DNA of 64,000 nucleotides from Bacteroidota bacterium (GTDB lineage: Bacteria; Bacteroidota; Bacteroidia; Chitinophagales; Chitinophagaceae). Each line of letters starts with the position of its first letter. Position 1 is the stretch's first letter. The notes beneath the pieces are model-generated. The model saw only the letters and a list, made by a program, of their open reading frames with translations. It was not told where the DNA came from and ran no database searches. The DNA lies in NCBI GenBank assembly GCA_947476145.1, contig CANJPH010000001.1:97362-161361 (forward strand), written 5' to 3'. This document shows, piece by piece, positions 29,398 through 40,154 of this stretch. Made by a program: the position numbers and the translations under genes.

Positions 29398-30816
29398 ATG
29401 CCGCTTGTTGACTTGGTGATGCCCAAATTGGGTGAAAGTATAATGGAAGCGACCATATTAAAATGGTACAAGCAAGTAGGTGATTCTATACAGCTTGATG
29501 AAACATTACTAGACATTGCCACCGATAAAGTGGATAGCGAAGTTCCTTCCACTGTAGCAGGTGTCATTAAAGAAATTTTATTTGAAGTAAATGCAGTGGT
29601 TCCCATTGGATCCGTTATTGCTAGAATTGAATCTCAAAATACTGCAGCTTTAGAAGCATCTGCCGTTTTAGAAAATAAAGTGGAAGAAGAAGTGGTTCCT
29701 TTTACCCCTAGCGACACAATGCATTCTATTGTTACACCACAGGCACTTTCAGAAAATAATACACCAGATACGATTATTGGTGAGCCTAAATTTTATTCTC
29801 CACTTGTATTAAGTATCGCACAAAGCGAAGGCATTGGTTTAAATGAATTACAATTTATCAATGGAACAGGCAATGAAGGAAGGGTAACAAAAAAAGATAT
29901 ACTTAATTATGTTGCTGCTAAAAAAGCAGGCGTCGTTGCTCAAACCATCCCTATTGTAAATGCAACCATGATTGGCACCGATGCCTCTTCTGCTATTAGC
30001 AAGCCATTAGATGCAATTTTAAAAGAACATACTACTTTTTCAACGCAATCCATAAATGCAAAATTTGCAAGCCCAGAAGATGTAGTCCTATCTGGTAACA
30101 CCGAGTTAAAGGAAATGGATAGAATGAGGAAGTTGATTGCGAAGCATATGGTGGATAGTGTTCAAACCAGCCCACATGTAACTTCTTTTGTAGAAGTAGA
30201 TGTTACCAATATGGTTGTTTGGAGAGAAAAAGTGAAATTATTATTTGAGAAAAGAGAAGGTACAAAGTTAACATATACCCCTATGTTCTTGGAAGTGATT
30301 GCAACTAGCCTTGAACAATTTCCTGTCATCAATGCTAGTTTACAAGGGGATCAGATTGTTTATAAAAAAGATATTAATATTGGAATGGCTACTGCCCTAC
30401 CCACTGGCAACTTAATTGTCCCTGTAATTAAAGGTGCGAACCAATTAAGTATCGTAGGCATTACTAAAGCAGTTAATAATTTAGCCAACGCTGCAAGAAA
30501 TAATCAACTAAAACCAACGGATACAAAGGATGGTACATTTACGGTAACCAATGTGGGTACATTTGGCAGCATCATGGGTACGCCCATAATCAATCAACCA
30601 CAGGTTGCCATTTTAGCATTAGGTGCCATTAAAAAACGTCCTGTTGTTATTGAAACTCCTGCTGGTGATGCTATTGGCATCAGACATATGATGTACTTAT
30701 CCATGAGCTATGACCATAGAATTGTTGACGGTGCTATTGGTACACAATTTTTAGCAGCAGTCGCAAAAGCATGTGAAAGCTGGGATGTGAACAGACAATG
30801 GTTTCAATACGTTTAG
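29398..30816 (+). CDS. 2-oxo acid dehydrogenase E2 component (dihydrolipoamide acyltransferase)
   Basis: VMPKLGESIMEATI...DIATDKVDSEVPS lipoyl domain; SLSYDHRIVDGAIGTQFL-like catalytic motif (MSYDHRIVDGAIG). Confidence 0.94.
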   Translation: MPLVDLVMPKLGESIMEATILKWYKQVGDSIQLDETLLDIATDKVDSEVPSTVAGVIKEILFEVNAVVPIGSVIARIESQNTAALEASAVLENKVEEEVVPFTPSDTMHSIVTPQALSENNTPDTIIGEPKFYSPLVLSIAQSEGIGLNELQFINGTGNEGRVTKKDILNYVAAKKAGVVAQTIPIVNATMIGTDASSAISKPLDAILKEHTTFSTQSINAKFASPEDVVLSGNTELKEMDRMRKLIAKHMVDSVQTSPHVTSFVEVDVTNMVVWREKVKLLFEKREGTKLTYTPMFLEVIATSLEQFPVINASLQGDQIVYKKDINIGMATALPTGNLIVPVIKGANQLSIVGITKAVNNLANAARNNQLKPTDTKDGTFTVTNVGTFGSIMGTPIINQPQVAILALGAIKKRPVVIETPAGDAIGIRHMMYLSMSYDHRIVDGAIGTQFLAAVAKACESWDVNRQWFQYV

Positions 30817-33542
30817 TGTAATCCCCAATCTCTACCTTTCATAATCGCTGGCACACCATTACTCATCCAAGTTGGCATGGGCTCCCCTTTAAGATAATGA
30901 TCAAAGAATTGTTGTTCTCTAATTTGAATATCTTTTCTATTTTTTCGCTCTACTAGATTATGGGCCTCATTGTTGTAAACCAACAGCCATATTTTTTTAT
31001 TTAATCTGCGCATCGCTGTAAAATATTCAATCCCCTGATACCAAGGCACCGCATCGTCTGCATCATTATTCATAATCACCAAAGGCGTGGTTACTTTAGG
31101 CAATGAAAACAAAGGAGAATTTTGAATATATAAATCCGGGCGCTCCCATAAGGTAGCACCTAAGCGACTTTGCGTTTTCTCATATTGAAATTGTCTCACA
31201 ATTCCCGGCCCCCATCTAATACCACCATAGGCACTAATCATATTCACCACAGGAGCTCCAGCCCAAGCAGCCGCATATAAATTGGTTTTAGTAATCAAGT
31301 AGGCAATCTGATACCCACCCCAGCTTTGGCCTTGTAAACCTATTTTAGTACTATCTATAAATCCTTTTTTAACCATCGCTCTTGTTCCGCTTAAAATATA
31401 ATCATACGCACCTTGTCCAGGATATCCTTTTTGATACCAAATATCAGGCACAAAAACAAGGTAACCTCTACTTACAAAAAACGGAATATTCAAACGTGAA
31501 GGCGTTGGAGATGGAGCTAAATAATTATGTAAGGTTTGATTATTTCTTTCATAGAAATACACAATCATAGGATATTTCTTTTTAGGATCAAAATCCTCAG
31601 GGTAGTACATTATCCCTTCCGCTTTTTTACCCGTATATGCTTTCCAACTCACTAATTCAGTGGTTAACCAATTAAAATCTTTTTGTTGTTCATTGATTTG
31701 TGTAATGGCTTTAGGATTTTGAACATTCGTTGTCAATTGATAAGCATATAAATTAGGGGAGGTCTTTTCATCTTCTTGCATCACCACAAAATCGGTTGCA
31801 TTTTTTGCTTTCTCAATAGTGGTAAAATGCATTGGTAGTTTATTCAATACTTTAAATTGAAAATTCTCCATGGTAAGGGAAGCCAGGGACTCAGACTTAT
31901 CTATTTCGCTAAACCCTTTAATTAACAAAGTGTCGTTCATTGAAATCGTTTTTTGATCCAGGTCTGTTGGAACAAAACGGTAACTTGTTTTACTAGCACG
32001 ACCATTAGTAAGTAGCTTAGAAGGATTCATACCCTTTGCATCCACTAACCATAAATCATAACGATCATATGCAATAAAGGAATCATTGTTATTTAACCAT
32101 TTTGCAATACCATAAGCATTAGGATCATCGGGAACATCATTATCCTCATCATACAATGGGAACTTAATATCTTTCGCTATAATCGTCTTTTTTTGGGTTT
32201 TGCTATCGTAAGCATAATATTTTTTTAAGGGCTCATCATAAAAAACCAAACGACTTCCATCATACGAACTTGATATCAGGCTACCCTTCCAACCTTTATG
32301 CACTAAACTACGTTGCCCATTATGATTATTAATTTGATAAATGTCTCTTAAGCTGTACCCCTGCCATTGAGAAGCAATTTCATAGGTAGAATCTTGAATG
32401 GCATAACTAATAGCACCATCTCCTTCCAGTGTATTAATAATGTTTCGGTCTCTAATTTTACCTAGATAAACCATGTTACCATCACTCAAATTATACAAAA
32501 CTGGTTCAGTTGCTTTTAAATCTGCTTCTAAATTCTTTACTTGTACTGTTTGCAAAGCGGGATCATTATAATGCCATATGTCTAAACCTGCTCTTTCAAA
32601 ATCTGGAAGACTGGTATCTTTCACAGGGAGAATAGGTTGAATTCCAAATTCTAAAATATTCCCCGATTTACTAAATTTTAATTTCTTATCTCCGCCAATA
32701 GTATACTGAGCAGGAAGAGAAGGATTCATTCTAGTTACCATTCTTTTAGCAGAATCATCGCCTGCTTTATAAATGGCTAAATCGTAATTTTTTTGCAATG
32801 CTTTATCCGTACTATCTTTTTCAATTAAATAGGCAAGGGTTTTACCGTTCTCATCCCAACTAAGTCCAGTAGCGGTATAAAAGTTGGAGCTAATTGTCAT
32901 TGGTACCGTATCTACTAAATTGGCCAAAAGTATTTTATTGCCAGAAGCTTTAGTTTTTACCTGATTCATGGCCAATCCTAAGCCCAATGGATGCATTAAA
33001 TATTGTGAAATATTCAAAAAGGTTTTAGTTTTTTTCGAGTTTAGATCCATCCAAACCAATTCACTACCGTCTTTATTAATATCGCCTTTCTTGTCTTTTA
33101 AATAAACCAATTGATCATTGCCCTTAGCTGGTATTTGAAATGATTTAACAGCAGCTATCTTTTCCATTGAACCATTCAAAAGATTTAGGATCACCAAGCT
33201 ATCTTTAGGCATTTCATCAGGTTTCTTTTTGTCTATTTTTGCTTTTCTAGTTTCTTGGAAAAGTGGTTTTATTTTAGCAATTAAGAAACGGCCATCTTCA
33301 GTAAACAGCGCTTGAGCACCTCTTTGGATTTTTATATCGGTATTATTATTGCGATTATTAATCACCAATACTGCATCCCCTTCTTGTGGTGTAATGACAT
33401 AACTTATAAACCTGCCTTGTGGTTGATAAACTACTTCTCTAATACTTTGCCAAGCATCATACACGGAATGATCCAACACTTTCTTCTGTCCAAAAGAAAC
33501 TAAAGAAATAAACAAACCTAGTAAACTAAATATTCTTTTCAT
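30813..33542 (-). CDS. S9-family peptidase (prolyl oligopeptidase type)
   Basis: Signal peptide MKRIFSLLGLFISLVSFGQ; GLQGQSWGGYQIAYL serine motif; NEAHN. Confidence 0.9.
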   Translation of the reverse strand: MKRIFSLLGLFISLVSFGQKKVLDHSVYDAWQSIREVVYQPQGRFISYVITPQEGDAVLVINNRNNNTDIKIQRGAQALFTEDGRFLIAKIKPLFQETRKAKIDKKKPDEMPKDSLVILNLLNGSMEKIAAVKSFQIPAKGNDQLVYLKDKKGDINKDGSELVWMDLNSKKTKTFLNISQYLMHPLGLGLAMNQVKTKASGNKILLANLVDTVPMTISSNFYTATGLSWDENGKTLAYLIEKDSTDKALQKNYDLAIYKAGDDSAKRMVTRMNPSLPAQYTIGGDKKLKFSKSGNILEFGIQPILPVKDTSLPDFERAGLDIWHYNDPALQTVQVKNLEADLKATEPVLYNLSDGNMVYLGKIRDRNIINTLEGDGAISYAIQDSTYEIASQWQGYSLRDIYQINNHNGQRSLVHKGWKGSLISSSYDGSRLVFYDEPLKKYYAYDSKTQKKTIIAKDIKFPLYDEDNDVPDDPNAYGIAKWLNNNDSFIAYDRYDLWLVDAKGMNPSKLLTNGRASKTSYRFVPTDLDQKTISMNDTLLIKGFSEIDKSESLASLTMENFQFKVLNKLPMHFTTIEKAKNATDFVVMQEDEKTSPNLYAYQLTTNVQNPKAITQINEQQKDFNWLTTELVSWKAYTGKKAEGIMYYPEDFDPKKKYPMIVYFYERNNQTLHNYLAPSPTPSRLNIPFFVSRGYLVFVPDIWYQKGYPGQGAYDYILSGTRAMVKKGFIDSTKIGLQGQSWGGYQIAYLITKTNLYAAAWAGAPVVNMISAYGGIRWGPGIVRQFQYEKTQSRLGATLWERPDLYIQNSPLFSLPKVTTPLVIMNNDADDAVPWYQGIEYFTAMRRLNKKIWLLVYNNEAHNLVERKNRKDIQIREQQFFDHYLKGEPMPTWMSNGVPAIMKGRDWGLH

Positions 33543-33580
33543 ATTATAATAATTATTAATAAAACTCAACTTTTTATTTG

Positions 33581-33588
33581 TATTTTTG
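33581..33588 (+). promoter_or_regulatory. -7 promoter element TATTTTTG for TonB-dependent receptor
   Basis: TAnnTTTG match 29 nt upstream of ATG. Confidence 0.5.
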
Positions 33589-33617
33589 TTATGTAATATA
33601 TAAAATTTGTCGATTGT

Positions 33618-36068
33618 ATGAGGATATTTTACATCATAGGTATAGCCATTCTTATACCATTTTTAGGACATGCACAAACCAAAGGAAATTTAGCGGGTGA
33701 GGTTCTTGACAAAAATACCCAAAAGCCATTATTTGGCGCCAATATTCAAATCGTAAATACCAAGTATGTTACAGTGAGTGACAGCTTAGGAAAATTTGCC
33801 TTTAAAGGGATCCCTACTGGCCAATACCAACTTGTGATTAGTTATGTAGGAAGTATTCCTTACAACTTATTTAATGTGATTGTAGGTTCCGGAAATATTA
33901 GTTATATCACTGCTGAATTACTCCCTCTTGCAACCACATTAAAAGAGGTAGTGGTAGGCAATGTAAAGAAGTCGGTACGCGCAGCCACCTTAGAAACACC
34001 TTTGAGTATTCAAAAACTAACTTCTGAAGAAATTAAATCAAGCCCTGGAAGTAATTTTGATATTTCCAAAGTGGTACAAACCTTACCTGGTGTTACAGGA
34101 TCTGCCACCACAGGTGCTGGTTTTAGAAATGATATCATTGTTCGTGGTGGTGCACCCAATGAAAATGTATTTTATTTAGATGGCATTGAAATCCCTGTGA
34201 TCAATCACTTTAGCACACAAGGTAGTGCAGGTGGGCCTCAAGGTATTTTAAATGTATCCTTTATAGACGAAGTAAAACTGTCCTCCTCTGCATTTGATGC
34301 AAAATATGACAACGCCCTATCTTCCGTATTCGAATTCAAGCAAAAAAAAGGGAATAGCGAGAAAGTACAAGGCAACTTCCGTTTAGGTGCAACCGAAGTA
34401 GCTAGTACTTTAGAAGGCCCACTATCCAAAAGTGGTAAAACAACTTTTTTATTGTCTGCCAGAAGAAGTTATTTACAATTCTTATTCAAAGTATTGGATT
34501 TACCCATTAGACCCAATTTTTGGGATTTTCAATATAAAATTTCACATCAAATAGACAATAAAACAACGCTCACTTTTTTAGGGATCGGGGCCATTGATAA
34601 GTTTTATTATGTAGCACCTCAAAATTCAACGCCTGAAAAAAGATATGCATTAAACATTGCCCCATCTATTAATCAATGGAGTTATACAGTAGGCGCTTCT
34701 TTGAAAAAATTAGTAAACAAGGGATATTGGAATATAAGCATTAGCCGTTCTCACTTAAACAATATCAATGAAAAATACGAGGATAATCTAAATCCTATAA
34801 AAGGTGAAAAAACTTTTGATTATACCTCAAATGATATTTCAAATTCCATCCGTTTTGACATCACAAAAAACTTCTTAGGGATTAAATGGACTACGGGTGC
34901 CAATTTGCAGTCCATTGAATACGATAACTCCACTTATCAGGTCTTACCAAGTCCTTATATTGATAGTGCACTATTGCCCACTTATTTGCCCGCCCCAAAC
35001 ATTTATAAATATGCTACCAATTTAAGCTACAGAAAGTATGGCGCCTTTTTTCAAATGGGTAAAAGGGCATTTAATAACCGTTTAGGTATTAGTGCAGGTA
35101 TAAGAACAGATGGTAATGGTTTTAATACAGCTGGAAGAGAATTTTATCATCGTCTATCTCCTAGAATCGGTTTTAGTTATGTGTTAACAGATAAAATAAA
35201 TTTAAACGCTTCTGTTGGAAGATATTATAAGCTAGCCCCTAACACTGCTTTAGGATTTAAAAACTTGAATGGAAATTATGTGAATAAAGAAGCTGAATAT
35301 ATTGGCGCGAATCATTATGTTGCAGGAATTGAATATTTGCCTAGCGAAGCAACAAGATTTACTGCCGAAGTTTTTTATAAAAAATATTTTAATGTGCCAA
35401 TTAGTATTCAAAAAGGCTTGAGCTTGTCTAATTTAGGTGCCGATTTTAATATTCTAGGGAATGAACCTATTTTAAGTAATGGGCAAGGTCGCAGTTATGG
35501 ATATGAACTATTTGCACAACAAAAATTGACAGATCGCTTTTTTGGTGTTGCTAGCTATAGTTTTTTTAGAAGTTCCTACACAGATATTAAGGGAACCTTT
35601 ATCAAAAGTTCCTGGGAAAATATCCATGTGTTAAGTTTAACAGGTGGTTATAAATTTAATAAGAATTGGGAATTAGGTATAAAATATAGATTTCAAGGGG
35701 GGACTCCTTATACTCCTTATAATAACGACGCAAGTAGAATTAATTTCTTAACACAAGGCTTGGGCGTTTTAGATTATAGTAAAATAAATACCTTAAGACT
35801 TCCAAACTATCATTCTAGTGATTTAAGAATTGATAAAAAATATAATTATAAGAAAACAACTTTTGACTTTTTCTTAGACATCACCAATTGGTATGGCAGT
35901 AAAAGCGTATCACCAAGTGTTTATACGTTTGAGTCCAACCCAGATGGAAGTTTCAAAACCACCGATGGAAAGCCTATTCAAAAAAATGGTGCCAATGGAA
36001 TTCCTACTTTAACAAATAGTAATAGAGTGTTTGTTACTCCTACATTTGGTTTTATTTGGGAGTTTTAA
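33618..36068 (+). CDS. TonB-dependent receptor with N-terminal carboxypeptidase-regulatory-like domain
   Basis: LAGEVLDKNTQKPLFGANIQIVNTKYVTVSDSLGKFAFKGIPTGQYQL; plug FRNDIIVRGGAPNENVFYLDGIEIPVINHFSTQG. Confidence 0.96.
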   Translation: MRIFYIIGIAILIPFLGHAQTKGNLAGEVLDKNTQKPLFGANIQIVNTKYVTVSDSLGKFAFKGIPTGQYQLVISYVGSIPYNLFNVIVGSGNISYITAELLPLATTLKEVVVGNVKKSVRAATLETPLSIQKLTSEEIKSSPGSNFDISKVVQTLPGVTGSATTGAGFRNDIIVRGGAPNENVFYLDGIEIPVINHFSTQGSAGGPQGILNVSFIDEVKLSSSAFDAKYDNALSSVFEFKQKKGNSEKVQGNFRLGATEVASTLEGPLSKSGKTTFLLSARRSYLQFLFKVLDLPIRPNFWDFQYKISHQIDNKTTLTFLGIGAIDKFYYVAPQNSTPEKRYALNIAPSINQWSYTVGASLKKLVNKGYWNISISRSHLNNINEKYEDNLNPIKGEKTFDYTSNDISNSIRFDITKNFLGIKWTTGANLQSIEYDNSTYQVLPSPYIDSALLPTYLPAPNIYKYATNLSYRKYGAFFQMGKRAFNNRLGISAGIRTDGNGFNTAGREFYHRLSPRIGFSYVLTDKINLNASVGRYYKLAPNTALGFKNLNGNYVNKEAEYIGANHYVAGIEYLPSEATRFTAEVFYKKYFNVPISIQKGLSLSNLGADFNILGNEPILSNGQGRSYGYELFAQQKLTDRFFGVASYSFFRSSYTDIKGTFIKSSWENIHVLSLTGGYKFNKNWELGIKYRFQGGTPYTPYNNDASRINFLTQGLGVLDYSKINTLRLPNYHSSDLRIDKKYNYKKTTFDFFLDITNWYGSKSVSPSVYTFESNPDGSFKTTDGKPIQKNGANGIPTLTNSNRVFVTPTFGFIWEF

Positions 36069-36930
36069 TAACTCTGTACATTTGAATGAACACAGACATC
36101 GCTATCAAGAAAAAGCCAGCATAGAAGCTGACGCCTAATAGTTTGTGCTCTTGAAATACGAGAAAAGAAATGAGTATACCATAAACGGGCTCTAAATTCA
36201 GTGTCACATTCATGGTAAAAGCACTGATATTTTTTAAAGAAGATAGCATTAGATAGTTTGACCAAACGGTACAAACCAAAGCCAAAATCATTAACCAACC
36301 CCAATCCATTTTTGTAGGTAATGGAATTGCTGATTTTGTAAACCAACTTACTAGCATTACGGTGATTACTAAAAAAACAAACCCTCCAAGCATTTGAAAT
36401 GTTTGTATGGTCTGAGGATGATTATTTTCGGTTAACTTCTTATTAAACTGAGTAAATAATGCAGCAATAAATGAAGAACACAGCCCTACTGCAATTCCTT
36501 TTCTGTATTGTATATCAAATTGAAAAATTAAGAGTATTCCCAATAAACTTATCAGCGCAATCATTAAATCCTGCCATTGTATTTTATGTTTAGTAAAAAA
36601 TGGGTCTAATAATACTGTAAATAGCGCTACACTTGAAAGGCAAATCAGCCCAATAGAAACATTGGAAAGTTTAATACTTGTGTAAAACAACACCCAGTGT
36701 AAAGAAATCAAAACACCCACCCCAATCATCTGCCACTTTGTTTTTGAGGAGATGGAGATTTTATTTTTGATGAAAGTATACATTAACATTGTAACAATGG
36801 AGGTAATCCCCATTCGATACATGACAAGATTTAATCCATTTAATTGAATTAAATTACCAAGAGGGCCAGTTAACCCTGCTAAAAAAACAAATAGATGTAG
36901 TTGAGATAATGATTTCCTAAAACTATCCAC
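36052..36930 (-). CDS. EamA/DMT family transporter
   Basis: About ten TM helices, GPLGNLIQLNGLNLVMYRMGIT, NVTLNLEPVYGILISFLVFQE. Confidence 0.88.
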   Translation of the reverse strand: MDSFRKSLSQLHLFVFLAGLTGPLGNLIQLNGLNLVMYRMGITSIVTMLMYTFIKNKISISSKTKWQMIGVGVLISLHWVLFYTSIKLSNVSIGLICLSSVALFTVLLDPFFTKHKIQWQDLMIALISLLGILLIFQFDIQYRKGIAVGLCSSFIAALFTQFNKKLTENNHPQTIQTFQMLGGFVFLVITVMLVSWFTKSAIPLPTKMDWGWLMILALVCTVWSNYLMLSSLKNISAFTMNVTLNLEPVYGILISFLVFQEHKLLGVSFYAGFFLIAMSVFIQMYRVIKTPK

Positions 36931-37663
36931 GCTTTATATATTTAACATAGCGTCCCGTAATAAACAACCATTGCATATTTAATACTCCCTTAACGGCTTC
37001 CTTAATAATTCCTTTTGACATTTTACTTACGCCATTTTTTCTATCCACAAACCTAATGGGCAATTCTTTAATTTTGAAGCCTAATTTCCAACTCGCGAAT
37101 TTCATTTCAATTTGAAATGCGTAACCTATAAACTTAATATTGTCAAAGTTAATACTGTCTAAAACTTTTCGCTTATAACAAACAAAACCAGCAGTTGGAT
37201 CCTTTACTGACATCCCCGTAATAATTCTAGTATAAGCCGATCCTCCCTGTGAATAAATTTTTCTATCCAAGGGCCAATTGTCTGTAGACCCTCCTTTTAC
37301 ATATCTGCTTCCCACTGCTACATCTGCTCCCGCGTCACAAACAGCACATAAACGGTCTAAATCATTTGGATTGTGTGAGAAATCAGCATCCATTTCAATG
37401 ATATAATCATAGCCATTGGAAAGTGCCCATTTGAAGCCATGAATATAAGCAGTGCCCAAGCCCAATTTACCTGATCTACATTCTATAAATACACGTCCAG
37501 GATTTATTTCAATAATACTCCTTACAATATCTGCTGTACCATCAGGTGAACCATCATCAATAACTAGTATATGATACCCCGTTTCAAAAGACAAAACAGC
37601 ATCAATAATGGATGCGATGTTCTCTTTTTCATTGTAAGTGGGTATTAAGACTATTTTTTTCAC
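36923..37663 (-). CDS. Polyprenol monophosphomannose synthase/GT2
   Basis: VLIPTYNEKENIASII...VIDDGSPDGTADIV...EMDADFSHNPNDL. Confidence 0.94.
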   Translation of the reverse strand: MKKIVLIPTYNEKENIASIIDAVLSFETGYHILVIDDGSPDGTADIVRSIIEINPGRVFIECRSGKLGLGTAYIHGFKWALSNGYDYIIEMDADFSHNPNDLDRLCAVCDAGADVAVGSRYVKGGSTDNWPLDRKIYSQGGSAYTRIITGMSVKDPTAGFVCYKRKVLDSINFDNIKFIGYAFQIEMKFASWKLGFKIKELPIRFVDRKNGVSKMSKGIIKEAVKGVLNMQWLFITGRYVKYIKRG

Positions 37664-37726
37664 TTCTATAATTTGGGGGTGGACTATATATTAAAAGTAC
37701 AAAATTGTACTTGAAGTTTATATATA

Positions 37727-38494
37727 TTATTTATTTAATATAGATTGATTCAATATTTCAGTCAATTTTTGTTTAGTATGGAGTGGGAAATCACCTTTCA
37801 TCATCCAATCATAGTATTGAGGCTCATCCTTTAAGACCTGAATGACCGATTTTCCTTTGTGCTTACCAAAGTTAAAAACAACTACTCCATTATCATAAAC
37901 CAGCCTACGCGCAAAATCTATAATTTCATCCTCCCCTGTAAATTTTACAATAGAGGTTACCGTATTACCAATTTGCGGATATCTTTCAATTTGAGCTTCT
38001 AAAATTTCCCAGGTAGCCGTTGCATCTGCTTCGGCAGTATGTGCATCTTCTAAGGTTTTGTGACAATAAAATTGGTAGGCTGCACTTAATGTTCTTTGTT
38101 CCATCATATGAAACACTTTTTGTACGTCTAATAATTTTCTGCGCTCCATGTCTGCACTAATTCCTGCTCTTAAAAATTCCTCGTTCAACATAGGTACATC
38201 AAAACGATTACTATTGTACCCACCAATATCTGAACCTTCTATAAATTGCTTAATCTCATTGGCCATGATTTTAAAACTAGGTGCCTCTTTTACCATCTCA
38301 TCCGTAATGCCATGAATATCGGAACTTGCTTTGGGAATGGGCATTTCAGGATTTACCAATCTTCGCTTCACTTGCTTGGTACCATCTGTTCCTATTTTCA
38401 CAATAGCAATTTCTACAATTCTGTCTGTACTTACATTGATTCCTGTCGTCTCTAAGTCAATAAAGCAAATGGGTCTTTCTAATGATAATGGCAT
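37727..38494 (-). CDS. 3'-5' exonuclease, DnaQ-like
   Basis: FIDLETTGINVSTDRIVEIAIVKI; HGITDEMVKEAPSF; HTAEADATATWEIL. Confidence 0.93.
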   Translation of the reverse strand: MPLSLERPICFIDLETTGINVSTDRIVEIAIVKIGTDGTKQVKRRLVNPEMPIPKASSDIHGITDEMVKEAPSFKIMANEIKQFIEGSDIGGYNSNRFDVPMLNEEFLRAGISADMERRKLLDVQKVFHMMEQRTLSAAYQFYCHKTLEDAHTAEADATATWEILEAQIERYPQIGNTVTSIVKFTGEDEIIDFARRLVYDNGVVVFNFGKHKGKSVIQVLKDEPQYYDWMMKGDFPLHTKQKLTEILNQSILNK

Positions 38495-38564
38495 AAAATA
38501 TATTATTGACCGAAGTTAAACATAATTGACTAATTTTATAGCTCATTTTTTTATAATAAAGCAT

Positions 38565-38897
38565 ATGAACTGGATAACACTGAATGCAGTTGAGCAACTA
38601 GAATTAATCAAAGAAGCCTCATTTGCAAAACCTCAAGTCATTTTCAAACATAGTACAACCTGTAGTATTTCAAATATGGCATTTGCAAGATTTGAACGTT
38701 CAGCAGCACCAGATACCATTGACTTTTATTATTTGGACCTTTTAAATTTTAGAGCCATTTCGAATTCTATTGCTGAAAAATTTCAAGTTCATCATGAATC
38801 ACCACAGGTTATATTGATAAAAAATGGAGCATGCACTTATGACGAGAGCCATTACGGTATTATGATGGACGAGCTCATTGATCAAGCTGGCGTTTAA
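38565..38897 (+). CDS. ytxJ: Bacillithiol system redox-active protein YtxJ (monothiol thioredoxin-like)
   Basis: PQVIFKHSTTCSISNMAFARFERS; SPQVILIKNGACTYDESHYGI. Confidence 0.85.
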   Translation: MNWITLNAVEQLELIKEASFAKPQVIFKHSTTCSISNMAFARFERSAAPDTIDFYYLDLLNFRAISNSIAEKFQVHHESPQVILIKNGACTYDESHYGIMMDELIDQAGV

Positions 38898-38929
38898 AGG
38901 GAAAACACATAAAATAAGCAGTACTTATA

Positions 38930-40111
38930 TTAGCACTTTTCTACAATCAAAGCACTCGCTCCACCACCACCATTACAAATAGCTGCAGCTCCATACTTTC
39001 CATTATTTTGTTGTAAAACATTGATAAGTGTTACTACAATTCTTGCGCCACTACAACCCAAGGGATGTCCTAAAGAAACAGCACCCCCATTTACATTTAT
39101 TTTACTTGCATCTAATTTCAATAATTGTGTATTTACAATACCAACAACAGAAAATGCTTCATTGAATTCAAAGAAATCAATTTGTGCAGATTGTAAATTA
39201 GCTTTTGCTAACACTTTAGGAATAGCCAGCGCTGGCGAAGTGGTAAACCATTTTGGATCCTGCTCTGCGTCAGCATAGCTAACAATTTTAGCGAGGGGCT
39301 TCAATCCCAATTCCTTTAATTTCTCTCCACTCATTAAAATTAAAGCAGCTGCACCATCATTCATGGTACTTGCATTTGCAGCAGTGACGGTTCCTTCTTT
39401 ACTAAAAGCAGGATTTAATTGTGCCACTTTATCAAACTTAACGTTAAAGGGTTCTTCGTCTCTTGAAATAACAATGGGGTCTCCTTTGCGTTGAGGTATT
39501 ACAACAGGTACAATTTCATTTTCAAACAATCCTTTTTCAATTGCTGCTTGTGATTTTTGATAACTACTAATCGCAAATGCATCTTGATCGGCTCTTGAGA
39601 TATCATTTTCCTTTGCACACAGATCTGCAAAATTACCCATCGCTACTTGATCATATACATCCACTAACCCATCCTTTGATAAACCATCCTGCATACTGAT
39701 ATCGCCATATTTATTACCCCATCTTTGTGTGGTATTATAAAATGGAACATTGCTCATACTTTCCATACCACCTGCTATCACAATATCCGCATCTCCCAAT
39801 AATATATTTTGTGTAGCCATCGCAATGGCTTTCATACCACTTGCACATACTTTATTTACTGTTGTTGCAATTACTTTGTCCGGAAGACCAGCCCCTTTGC
39901 TAGCTTGTCTTGCAGGTGCTTGACCTAGGCCTGCTTGTATAACTGAACCCATTATTACCTCATCTACTAGGGTAGGATTTAATTTTATTTTATCCATTGC
40001 ACCTTGAATGGCAATGGCACCTAATGTGGTGGCAGCAACTGATTTTAAGCAGCCTCCAAAAGATCCAATGGGTGTTCTCACGGCTGCTACAATAAATACT
40101 TCCTTTGACAT
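38930..40111 (-). CDS. Acetyl-CoA C-acyltransferase (thiolase)
   Basis: VAAVRTPIGSFGGCLKSV; VNKVCASGMKAI; GGAVSLGHPLGCSGARI. Confidence 0.97.
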   Translation of the reverse strand: MSKEVFIVAAVRTPIGSFGGCLKSVAATTLGAIAIQGAMDKIKLNPTLVDEVIMGSVIQAGLGQAPARQASKGAGLPDKVIATTVNKVCASGMKAIAMATQNILLGDADIVIAGGMESMSNVPFYNTTQRWGNKYGDISMQDGLSKDGLVDVYDQVAMGNFADLCAKENDISRADQDAFAISSYQKSQAAIEKGLFENEIVPVVIPQRKGDPIVISRDEEPFNVKFDKVAQLNPAFSKEGTVTAANASTMNDGAAALILMSGEKLKELGLKPLAKIVSYADAEQDPKWFTTSPALAIPKVLAKANLQSAQIDFFEFNEAFSVVGIVNTQLLKLDASKINVNGGAVSLGHPLGCSGARIVVTLINVLQQNNGKYGAAAICNGGGGASALIVEKC

Positions 40112-40154
40112 AATATAAAATTTACAATTGTGAATTTATGAATTGTATACTTAT

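Noticed and set aside
36065-36346. Minus-strand 93-aa ORF
   Set aside because: Alternative frame within the EamA transporter gene.
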